NCBI RefSeq assembly: GCF_039503195.1
Contig: NZ_JBCJKP010000001.1
Location: 7,192,001 to 7,256,000 of the forward strand
Length of the DNA stretch: 64,000 nt
Origin: Streptomyces mirabilis
GTDB taxonomy: Bacteria; Actinomycetota; Actinomycetes; Streptomycetales; Streptomycetaceae
Reading direction: 5' to 3'
In this document: one piece after another, positions 26,519 to 34,444 of the stretch
Layout: every line of letters starts with the position of its first letter
Position numbering within the stretch: the first letter of the stretch is position 1
Program-made: the position numbers and the translations under genes
The notes under the pieces: model-generated
The model's input: only the letters and a program-made list of their open reading frames with translations
Told to the model about the DNA's origin: nothing
The model's database searches: none

Positions 26519-27484
26519 ATGAAGGGCACCGTGGGCGAGTTGGGGGAGTTCGGGCTCATCAAGGAGCTCACCTCGCGTCTCACCACCACCCCGGCGGTCC
26601 GGGTCGGCCCGGGCGACGACGCCGCGGTGGTGGCCGCGCCCGACCGCAGGGTGGTGGCGAGCACCGACATCCTCCTGGAGGGGCGGCACTTCCGCCGTGA
26701 CTGGTCCACGGCGTACGACGTCGGGCGCAAGGCGGCCGCGCAGAACCTCGCGGACATCGCCGCGATGGGCGCCGTGCCGACCGCGCTGCTGCTCGGTCTG
26801 GTCGTCCCGGCCGAACTCCCGGCCACCTGGCCCTCCGAGATGATGGACGGGCTGCGCGACGAGTGCCAGGTCGCGGGCGCGTCCGTGGTCGGCGGCGATG
26901 TCGTGCGCGGAGACACCATCATGATCTCGATCACCGCGCTCGGCGATCTGCGCAATCACGAGCCGGTCACCCGGGGCGGCGCCCAGCCCGGTGACGTGAT
27001 CGCCGTGACGGGCTGGCTGGGCTGGTCCGCGGCCGGGCACGCGGTGCTCTCCCGCGGCTTCCGCTCACCGCGCGCCTTCGTCGAGGCCCACCGCCGCCCC
27101 GAGCCGCCGTACCACGCGGGTCCCGCCGCCGCCGGGCTCGGCGCGACGGCGATGTGCGACGTGAGCGACGGGCTGATCGCCGACCTGGGCCACATCGCCG
27201 AGGCGAGCAAGGTGCGGATCGACATCCGTTCGGGCGCGATCGACATCCCCTCCCAGATGAACGACATCGGCCAGGCCGTCGGTGTCGACCCCATCCAGTG
27301 GGTGCTGACCGGCGGGGAGGACCACGCGATCGTGGCGGCCTTCCCGCCGGACGTGAAGCTGCCCGCGCGCTGGAAGGTGATCGGCGAGGTCCTCAACCCC
27401 TCGGCGCTGCCCCAGGTCACGGTGGACGGCGCGCCCTGGACCAGCAAGGGCGGTTGGGACCACTTCGGGGACATCGAGTCGTAG
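26519..27484 (+). CDS. thiL: Thiamine-monophosphate kinase
   Basis: This 321-residue enzyme of the PurM/ThiL fold phosphorylates thiamine monophosphate to the diphosphate cofactor. Landmarks are RVGPGDDAAVVAAPD near 27-41, TDILLEGRHFRRDW near 52, AQNLADIAAMGA near 74 and CDVSDGLIADLGHI near 214. ATG at 26519 follows AGAGGGAG. The next gene on its strand would be expected to be thiD from my memory of S. coelicolor, but here a degraded regulator gene on the other strand follows instead. Confidence 0.95.
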   Translation: MKGTVGELGEFGLIKELTSRLTTTPAVRVGPGDDAAVVAAPDRRVVASTDILLEGRHFRRDWSTAYDVGRKAAAQNLADIAAMGAVPTALLLGLVVPAELPATWPSEMMDGLRDECQVAGASVVGGDVVRGDTIMISITALGDLRNHEPVTRGGAQPGDVIAVTGWLGWSAAGHAVLSRGFRSPRAFVEAHRRPEPPYHAGPAAAGLGATAMCDVSDGLIADLGHIAEASKVRIDIRSGAIDIPSQMNDIGQAVGVDPIQWVLTGGEDHAIVAAFPPDVKLPARWKVIGEVLNPSALPQVTVDGAPWTSKGGWDHFGDIES

Positions 27485-27496
27485 CCGCCCACCCCG

Positions 27497-28864
27497 TCAG
27501 GCGGGGTACGCGCGGAGTTCGATGCCGGTGGCCGCCTTCTCGGTCCCCACGCAGGCCGACGGCGGCGCCCAGCAGGACTGCGGCGCGCTCGGGGGAGTCG
27601 GCGAGGACCGACAACGCCTCCGCGGACTCGGTGAGTTCCCGTACTCCGGGGCTCTCGACGGCGAGGTCGGCCGCCTGACGGGCCCAGTCACGCGCCTCGT
27701 CGAGGCGCCCCTCCGTGGCCGCGGAACGGCCGAGGCCGATGAGGATGCGCACGCTCTCCCCCTGCCGTACCAGTTGGCGGCGCAGACCCCCAGGGCGCCT
27801 TTGTAGCGCACGCGCGTGGCCGGTGTCTCCCGCGAGCCGAGCGGCGACGCCCAGGCCCCGCAGGGCACCCGCCAGCTTGTCGGCGAGGCCCACGGTGCGG
27901 GCCGGCGTCAGGGCCTGGCTGAAGTGCTCCCTCGCCTCGACCAGTTCCCCCTGGTGCGGCAGCACGGTCGCACGGGTGCGCAGGAGATCCGAGGTCTCCT
28001 CGGAAGCGGCCAATTCCTTGACGTACGAGAGCCCTTCGTCGAGCAGTTCGAGTGCGCGCCGGTGGTCCCCGCGCCAGTCGGCGAACATGCCCAGCGGGTC
28101 GAGGCAGTTCGCCATGCCCCAGCGGTCCCCGGTCGCGCGAAAACCCGCCGGAGACCGTGCGAACGACTCCTCGGACGCCCGGCGAACTGCTCCTGGAAGC
28201 CGAGGCCGACATCAAGAAGAGCCCGCCCCCACGCGTCGCCCCCGACCTGCCCGCGCACCCGGTCGTTCGTGGTGGGCACCGACCACAGCACCACGGTGAA
28301 CGGCAGCCGCAGGGGTCGGCTCAGCCCGGCCAGGACGTCCTCGACACGGGCCAGGCGCCGCTGGTCGGCCGGATCGCCGCTCTCACCCGAGAGCGCGTTG
28401 ATCACGCACAGGACGTACTCCTCCGCGAGACCCGCGGGCGGCTCGGCGCCCACGGCCGCGAGCAGCTCCCGGGCCGTGGCCGCCTGCTCTCCGTAGAGAC
28501 CGCGCAACCGCCAGAACCAGGAGAGCTCGGCCATCAGCCGCAGGGCCTGCGCCGGCGAGCAGTTCCCACAGCTCCGGGACGAGTGCGGGGCCGCCGCCGA
28601 GCGCGAGGTCCGCGTCGAGTCGGTCCTGCAAGGCACTGAGCCTCAGCTCTTCGAGGCGGGGCACTCGGGCGAGGGCCGCGGTTCCGTCGCGGGAGAGCCG
28701 CTCGAAGCGGTGGGCGTCGACGGCCTCGGGAGAGAAGGCGATGCGGTAACCGGTGGGGTCGGCCTCGATCCCGGTGTCGGGGCCGAGCCGCCTGCGCAGC
28801 CGGGGTCCAGGGAGCTGCCGTCCGTGGTGCGGATCTCGAGGGGGCCCAGGACGCCGAAGCGCAT
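27497..28864 (-). pseudogene. Degraded AfsR/SARP-type regulator
   Basis: Pieces of one regulator lie in order but in different frames. From 28864 MRFGVLGPLEIRTTDGSS is a typical SARP start. The winged-helix DNA-binding region is then missing, and from about 28800 a BTAD fragment reads TGYRIAFSPEAVDAHRFERL. From about 28546 a TPR part reads ALRLMAELSWFWRLRGLYGE, the NB-ARC region having been lost, and from 28115 a last part (MANCLDPLGMFADWRGDHRR) ends near 27497. At least two large internal deletions and several frameshifts make function impossible. It separates thiL from rpmB. Confidence 0.85.
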
Positions 28865-28958
28865 TCGGCAGATTCTGGCAGCTCCGGAAGACGGGGCCAC
28901 GCGCGCGTGGGGCACCCCATGCCCGACACGGCACAGCGGATGGAAGCAAGAAGACAAC

Positions 28959-28995
28959 AAAAAACCGGCCCACCGTGAAGGTGGACCGGTTTTTA
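28959..28995 (-). terminator. rpmB terminator with U-tract
   Basis: AAAAACCGGCCCACC (28960-28974) pairs with GGTGGACCGGTTTTT (28980-28994) with one mismatch and a GTGAA loop. Read on the minus strand it ends in a run of six T. It lies 35 bases after rpmB. A true U-tract is uncommon in Streptomyces and fits a strongly expressed ribosomal gene; it is symmetric enough to act in both directions. Confidence 0.88.
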
Positions 28996-29029
28996 AGCGA
29001 ACCAGCAGTGGCCGCGCGCTAGCGTTGCG

Positions 29030-29215
29030 TCAGCGCGAGACCTTGCCGGCCTTGATGCACGAGGTGCAAGCGTTCACGCGCTTCGGCGTCCCGCCCACCA
29101 CGGTACGGACGCGCTGGATGTTGGGGTTCCAGCGACGGGACGTACGGCGGTGCGAGTGCGAGATGTTGTTGCCGAAGCCCGGCCCCTTGCCGCAGACGTC
29201 GCAGTTGGCAGCCAC
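29030..29215 (-). CDS. rpmB: 50S ribosomal protein L28 (zinc-ribbon form)
   Basis: This 61-residue L28 reads [20 protein letters not shown] and contains [15 protein letters not shown]. The pairs CDVC and CTSC make it a Cys-containing (C+) zinc-binding form, as opposed to the zinc-independent paralogue many streptomycetes use during zinc starvation. It is divergent from the DhaL-like gene, with 259 bases between the two starts. Confidence 0.96.
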   Translation of the reverse strand: MAANCDVCGKGPGFGNNISHSHRRTSRRWNPNIQRVRTVVGGTPKRVNACTSCIKAGKVSR

Positions 29216-29474
29216 GGGTCACTCCAAAGACTTCAGATGCTCTTACGGTTGATCCCGGCATGCCGGAATCGAGATCTAGGATCTGAGTGGCGGTGCCAGG
29301 GGGAAGACCCGATCGAATCGGGCAACTGGAGCAGCATACAACGACTGCGTCCGGAGAACGAAACTACCATGGCTGCCCCGGGGCTCACCCCGGCCCTCCT
29401 TGGGGTCCCCTACCGTCAGTAACCCATTCGGGGACTACGCTGCGTGCCACGTCCAGACGCTCAAGGAGGCGCAG

Positions 29475-30392
29475 GTGCCGCAGGTGCCGCAGACATTGGA
29501 TGCTCTCGCGGTGCGCACCTGGTGCGGCCTCGCGCTGGAGGCGCTGGGGCGGGCGCGCGAGGAGATCGACGCCATCAATGTCTACCCGGTCGCGGACGGG
29601 GACACCGGGACGAATCTGTATCTGACGGTGGAGTCGGCGACGGCGGCGGTGGAGGCGGTTTTCGCGGGCTACGAGACCGTGACGGGGGCCGTCGGTCCCA
29701 CAGGGTCCGCTGCCTCCGGGGCGGTTTCCACGGAGGTCTCGGGGGCTGGTCTGCCCACGCTCGCCGACGCCGTGCGGGCGATGGCGCACGGGGCGCTGAT
29801 CGGGGCCCGCGGGAACTCCGGGACGATCCTCGCGCAGTTGCTGCGCGGCATGGCGCAGGTACTCGCCGCCGACGGTGAGGCCGGTGGTGAGGCCCGTGGT
29901 GAGACCGACGGTGCGACCGATGGTGAGAGCGCTCACACCGACGGACAGGCCCTCCGGCTGGCCCTGCGACAGGCCGCCGACTCCGCACGTGAGGCCGTCG
30001 CGCACCCCGTGGAGGGCACGGTCCTCACGGTCGCCACGGCCGCCGCCGAGGCGGCCACCGGCACGGAGGGCGACTGCGGCACGGTCGCGTGCGCGGCCTA
30101 CGAGGGAGCACGGGCGGCCCTCATGGCGACCCCCGGCCAGCTGGCCGTGCTGGCGCGTGCCGGAGTGGTCGACGCGGGTGGGCGGGGGCTGCTGGCGGTG
30201 CTGGCGGCACTGGCGGAGACGTTCACGGGGGAGTCCCCGGGCGCCGGACGGGTGGCGGGCGAGGTCCACACGCGCGTGAATGGCATGGACGGCGTGAGTG
30301 GGGTGGACCGTGTGGATGGCGTGGGCCGTGTGGATGTGAACGGCGTGTGCGTGGACAGCCGACCGGGGAAGAAGGCCCGGCCTTCGAGGTGA
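29475..30392 (+). CDS. DhaL/DAK2 domain protein (FakA-like), N-terminal half of a split gene
   Basis: This 305-residue product starts at GTG 29475, five bases after a perfect AAGGAGG. The DhaL ATP-binding motif INVYPVADGDTGTNLYL is near 35-51, and ARGNSGTILAQLLRGMAQ near 115-132. The family (YloV/FakA) joins this kinase domain to a C-terminal region in one chain and, with DegV-like partners, phosphorylates fatty acids. Here the frame is lost in a Val/Asp/Gly-rich linker: adding one G to the GGGG at 30365-30368 would give EEGPAFEVTYLLEAED and restore the full protein. It may be a sequencing error or a real split. Confidence 0.8.
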   Translation: MPQVPQTLDALAVRTWCGLALEALGRAREEIDAINVYPVADGDTGTNLYLTVESATAAVEAVFAGYETVTGAVGPTGSAASGAVSTEVSGAGLPTLADAVRAMAHGALIGARGNSGTILAQLLRGMAQVLAADGEAGGEARGETDGATDGESAHTDGQALRLALRQAADSAREAVAHPVEGTVLTVATAAAEAATGTEGDCGTVACAAYEGARAALMATPGQLAVLARAGVVDAGGRGLLAVLAALAETFTGESPGAGRVAGEVHTRVNGMDGVSGVDRVDGVGRVDVNGVCVDSRPGKKARPSR

Positions 30393-31300
30393 CCTACCTG
30401 CTGGAGGCGGAGGACGCGGACATGGCGCGGTTGCGGGCCCGGCTCGACCGCCTCGGCAACTCGCTCGTCGTGGTCGGCGGGGACGGGCTGTGGAACGTCC
30501 ATGTGCACGCGGACGACGCCGGTGCCGCCGTGGAGGCGGGGGTCGAGGCCGGGCGGCCGTACCGGATCCGGATCACGCACTTCGGGCTCGGCGACGCCCA
30601 CACGGCGGGCGCGGCCGGGCGGCCGCCCCGGGAGCGGGCGCAGCGGGCCGTGGTGGCGGTCGTGCCCGGCGAAGGGCTGGCCGGGCTGTACGCCGAGGCC
30701 GGGGCGACCACCGTGCTCGCGCGGCCCGGGGAACCGCCCGCGAGCGGGGAACTCGTCGAGGCCGTACGCCGGGCCCACGCGCGTGAGGTGGTGTTGTTGC
30801 CCAATGACGCCGACCTGCGGCACACGGCGGCGGCCGCCGCCGAGCAGGCCCGTACGGAAGGCGTCCGGGTCGCGCTGATCCCGACCCGCTCCGCGGTCCA
30901 GGGCATCGCCGCGCTCGCCGTCCACGAGCCCGAACGCCGCTTCGACGAGGACGTCGTCGCCATGACCTCGGCGGCGGGCGCCACCCGTTACGCCGAGGTC
31001 GCCGTCGCCGAGCGTCAGTCCTGGACCATGGCCGGCATCTGCCAGGCGGGCGACGTCCTCGGGCTCATCGACGGCGATGTCGCCGTGATCGGCTCCGACA
31101 TCACCGCCACCGCCGAAACCGTCCTCGACCGCATGCTCGCCGCCGGCGGGGAGATGGTCACCCTCGTCCTGGGCGACGACGCTCCCGGCTCCATCGCCGC
31201 CCACCTCGAAGCACGGGTCCGGGAGTCGTACTTGGCCGTGGACACGGTGGCGTACCGGGGCGGTCGACAGGGCGCGTTGCTGCTGATCGGGGTGGAGTAG
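30389..31300 (+). CDS. C-terminal half of the split DhaL/FakA-like protein
   Basis: This 303-residue product contains the middle and C-terminal FakA-type domains: YLLEAEDADMARLRARL, SLVVVGGDGLWNVHVH, VLLPNDADLRHTA and YAEVAVAERQSWT. Its GTG at 30389 overlaps the TGA of the N-terminal half (GTGA), so it could be made by coupled re-initiation even if the frame break is real. An ATG at 30421 is an alternative. In relatives the two halves are one protein of about 600 residues. It precedes a hairpin shared with the convergent TPR gene. Confidence 0.78.
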   Translation: MTYLLEAEDADMARLRARLDRLGNSLVVVGGDGLWNVHVHADDAGAAVEAGVEAGRPYRIRITHFGLGDAHTAGAAGRPPRERAQRAVVAVVPGEGLAGLYAEAGATTVLARPGEPPASGELVEAVRRAHAREVVLLPNDADLRHTAAAAAEQARTEGVRVALIPTRSAVQGIAALAVHEPERRFDEDVVAMTSAAGATRYAEVAVAERQSWTMAGICQAGDVLGLIDGDVAVIGSDITATAETVLDRMLAAGGEMVTLVLGDDAPGSIAAHLEARVRESYLAVDTVAYRGGRQGALLLIGVE

Positions 31301-31323
31301 CCCCCAGGGGACGGGAACGGGGA

Positions 31324-31355
31324 GGGGCGGCGGGGGCGGGAACCCCCGCCGCCCC
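31324..31355. terminator. Bidirectional hairpin between the DhaL-like and TPR genes
   Basis: GGGGCGGCGGGGG (31324-31336) pairs perfectly with CCCCCGCCGCCCC (31343-31355) around a 6-base loop. It is the only structured sequence in the 84-base convergent gap and can end both transcripts. Confidence 0.8.
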
Positions 31356-31384
31356 GCCCCGTCACCGGTCCCGCTGCTTCTCCA

Positions 31385-34300
31385 TCACGCCTTCTCCGTC
31401 ATGCCCAGCATGTTCTCCGCCTCGGCCCGACGCGCCTGCGCGATCTCCCCGTCCCTACCCGTGTACGCGGAAAGCACCGCACGCGCGCGTGCGGTGGCCG
31501 CCGCGGGCCGGAGCAGATCGGCCTCCAGCCACCCCGCCGCGAGCTCGGCCCCGGTGCGCGCGTCGAGGGCGTCCTCTCCAAGGGACGCGAAGACGGAGAT
31601 GGCCCGCGTGTAGTGAGCCAGAGCCTCCTCCGCGTCGTCCGGAACGGAACGGGCGACCAGGTCACCGAACTGCCGGTGGGTGTGACCGAGTTCGGCGACG
31701 AGGCGATGACGGCGCTCCGCGGCATCGGAGCCCGCCACGGCATCCGAGGCCTCCACAACCTCGGCCCCAACGGAGGACGACACCGCCCGAAGCCCCTCCT
31801 CGCACTCCCGCACCGCCGCCGCCATCGACTCCCGCGCCCCGTCCAGCCCCGAGTCCGTACGCAACGCGACCCACGCCCGGGCCCGCAGCGACCGGATCCG
31901 ACCGTGGACGTTGCCGAGGTCACGCCACAGGTCACCGGCGCGCACGTACGCCTGCTCGGCCTGCGCGGGCAGTTCGGCGTGGCCGAGCGCCTCGGCGGCG
32001 AGATGGGCGAGCATCGCGTGGTCACGCTGCTCGGGCCAGTGCCGGGCGACGTCCGCGGCCCGCAACCAGTGCTCGGCCGCCGCACGGTGTTCGCCGAGCT
32101 CGGTGAGACAGTCGCCGAGCCACCACCGCGTCTGCACGATCGCACCGTCACCGTGCATGTCGGTGGTCAGGTCGGGCAGCGCCGACTCCAGGATCTCCGC
32201 GCCCTCGGCCCACCGCCCCTGACGGAGCAGGAACCCGCCGAGCTGGTGCCGGGCCCAGGCGCCGAGTGTGGGCCCCTCGCCCGCCTCGTCGGCCCAGTGC
32301 GCGGCCTCCAGGGCGTGTTCCGAGGCGGGCCCGAACTGCCCGGTGGCGCCCAGGACCTCGGCGAGCTGCAGGTGCAGCTGCGCGTGGCCCATCGGCTCCA
32401 GGCGAGGTCCTCCGTGCTCCAGCGCCGCGCGTGCGGCCCGCTCGGCCTCCTCCGCGTCGCCCAGGTGCCGGGCGATCCCGGCCAGCCGGGACTCGTACTC
32501 GACGGCGAACCACGGCAATCCCGCCGCCACGAACGCGGCCGCGGCCTGCCCGAGCAGCTCTGCGGCGGCCTCGGCGTCCCCGGCGTGCGCCGCGAGCTCC
32601 CCGAGCATCGCCCGCGCCTCCGCGGCCCGCGAGGCCATCCGCACGTCCGAGAGGTGCGGCTCGGCCAGCGCCAGCAGCTCCCGCACGGCGGCCTCGGCGG
32701 CGCCCACGACCTCGTCCGCGGCGGTCCCGGAACCGGCCGTCCCGGAAGCCGTCCCCTCGGAAGCCGTCGCCCCCGACTCGCCCTCGTCCGCGTCCTCCTG
32801 CACCAACAGCATCAATATCCGCGCCCGTCCCACCAGCACGGACGCCGCCTGGGACACCCCCGTCCCGCCGTCCGTGAGGAGGGCGAGCACCCCCTCGTAC
32901 AGCTCCGAGACCCTCGCGAGCGCCTCCTCGGGCCCGCCGGTGAGGGCGAGGACGTACGCGGCACGGGCGCGGGCCGCGAGCGCCTCGCCGGGATCGCCCG
33001 CCTCGGCGTAGAGCGCGGCCGCCTCATGGAAGAGCTCGATGCCTTCGGGACCGCGTTCCATCGCCGCGTGGTCGGCGATCTCCGCGCGGTCGCGGACGTC
33101 CAGTTCCTGGCCCTCGGCGGCCCGTGAGACCGCCGCCCACGCCTCGACGGCGTCCGGGCTCCGGGTCGCGGACAGCCGCCGCGCCTCGGCCAGCAGCGCC
33201 GGGAGCGAGGACGGGTCCGAGTCGGCATCCGACTCCAGGAAGGCGGCCGACGATCGGGCCGAAGCCGAAGCCGCCGCGGAACCCGAACCCGCAGCGGAAC
33301 CCGAAGGCGACAAGTGTCGCGCGGACCGGGACCGCACCCCCAGCGGCAAGCGCTCGACCAACGGCCGCTGGTCCATCCGCCCACGCACCCGCTCACTGAC
33401 GTACGACGTGCCGTTGCGCGCGTCGAAGAGCGCCGCCAGGGAAAGGGCCTCCCCGCGCGCGTGGACAGCGAGCCCGCTCGCGGTCCACTCCCGGCCCGCC
33501 GGTCCCGGCACCGGCTGATCGCCGAGACCGAGCCCGGTCAGGCGGTCCATGAGGAGGGCCGTCACGGCCATGAAGTCGAGCTTGCTGCGCGGGTCCCCGG
33601 AGTCGGTGAAGTAGGCGGGCCGCTCCGCGAGCAGCTCCAGAGCGCGCGCCTCGTTGCCGGAGAGCGCGCAGAACTCCACGTGGTCCGCGTACGCGCCGCG
33701 CATGCTCTCCATGGGGCGCACCAGCCGGAAGCCCCGCAGGTGATGGGCACGGGCCTCGTCCAGGCGGCCCAGACGCAGCAGGGGGACCAAGGAGGACGCC
33801 AGGACGGTGTGCGGCTCGTGGGCGCACGCGTACTCGCCCTCCAGAACCGGGCGCCACAGTTCCAGCGCCTCCTCGTCGGCGTCGCGCTCCGCCCGCCACC
33901 ACCCCTGGCTGTGGAGTTCGCACGCGTGGCAGTCGGCCATGGTGTCCCGGTCGGCGGCCAGCCAGGCGGTGTACGCCCGCTCGGCGCGCCGCAGGTCGCC
34001 CAGGTGCGCGGCGACGCTGAACTCGGCTCCGCGCACGGCCCGTTCGGAGTGCCCGGCCAGCCGGTAACGGTGCTCCATCTCGCCGAGCCACTTCTCTATG
34101 GAGGCGAGCGGGATGTGCGGCTGGTCGAGCATGCCGGCCGACATCCACTTGAAGACCCAGTGCAGGGAGTGGGTCTCGTACTCGTCGAAGTCCTCGGGGT
34201 GCTCGTCCCACATGCGCAGCAGACGCGCGAAGGGGACGAACATCTTGTCCTTCTCGGAGCTGTAGTTGTAGACCTTCAGCTGATGCCCGAGCGCCTCGAT

Positions 34301-34444
34301 CACGGCGAGCGGGATGTTCAGCTTCTCGGCCTCGACGAGCAGTTGCTCCGCGCGCGCGTTGCGTGCCGGACCCTCCGGCTGCTCCTGGTTGTCCGCCATC
34401 GCCTGGCGCAGGGTGTCGAAGTCCATGCCCATGGCCTGGCTCAT
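31385..34444 (-). CDS. Large TPR-repeat protein coupled to the HSP90 gene
   Basis: This 1019-residue protein has no signal or membrane segment. Residues 1-330 form a distinct N-terminal domain (AEKLNIPLAVIEALGHQLKV, HWVFKWMSAGMLDQPH, CHACELHSQGWWR). A Ser/Ala-rich linker near 375-405 follows. The C-terminal 600 residues are Ala/Glu/Leu-rich helical hairpins typical of tetratricopeptide repeats. ATG at 34444 overlaps the HSP90 stop (ATGA), so the two are translationally coupled. By analogy with eukaryotic TPR co-chaperones it may bind the HSP90 or its clients; this is inference. The pair interrupts the DhaL-recG neighbourhood that I recall as contiguous in S. coelicolor. Confidence 0.85.
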   Translation of the reverse strand: MSQAMGMDFDTLRQAMADNQEQPEGPARNARAEQLLVEAEKLNIPLAVIEALGHQLKVYNYSSEKDKMFVPFARLLRMWDEHPEDFDEYETHSLHWVFKWMSAGMLDQPHIPLASIEKWLGEMEHRYRLAGHSERAVRGAEFSVAAHLGDLRRAERAYTAWLAADRDTMADCHACELHSQGWWRAERDADEEALELWRPVLEGEYACAHEPHTVLASSLVPLLRLGRLDEARAHHLRGFRLVRPMESMRGAYADHVEFCALSGNEARALELLAERPAYFTDSGDPRSKLDFMAVTALLMDRLTGLGLGDQPVPGPAGREWTASGLAVHARGEALSLAALFDARNGTSYVSERVRGRMDQRPLVERLPLGVRSRSARHLSPSGSAAGSGSAAASASARSSAAFLESDADSDPSSLPALLAEARRLSATRSPDAVEAWAAVSRAAEGQELDVRDRAEIADHAAMERGPEGIELFHEAAALYAEAGDPGEALAARARAAYVLALTGGPEEALARVSELYEGVLALLTDGGTGVSQAASVLVGRARILMLLVQEDADEGESGATASEGTASGTAGSGTAADEVVGAAEAAVRELLALAEPHLSDVRMASRAAEARAMLGELAAHAGDAEAAAELLGQAAAAFVAAGLPWFAVEYESRLAGIARHLGDAEEAERAARAALEHGGPRLEPMGHAQLHLQLAEVLGATGQFGPASEHALEAAHWADEAGEGPTLGAWARHQLGGFLLRQGRWAEGAEILESALPDLTTDMHGDGAIVQTRWWLGDCLTELGEHRAAAEHWLRAADVARHWPEQRDHAMLAHLAAEALGHAELPAQAEQAYVRAGDLWRDLGNVHGRIRSLRARAWVALRTDSGLDGARESMAAAVRECEEGLRAVSSSVGAEVVEASDAVAGSDAAERRHRLVAELGHTHRQFGDLVARSVPDDAEEALAHYTRAISVFASLGEDALDARTGAELAAGWLEADLLRPAAATARARAVLSAYTGRDGEIAQARRAEAENMLGMTEKA

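Noticed and set aside
29216..29474. Possible Zur control of rpmB
   Set aside because: This L28 keeps both Cys pairs, and Zur normally represses the Cys-less paralogue. I found no Zur-like dyad in the gap.
30360..30392. Programmed -1 frameshift in the DhaL/FakA-like gene
   Set aside because: The G-run does not form a standard slippery heptamer and no clear stimulatory structure is apparent. A base loss in GGGG explains it more simply.
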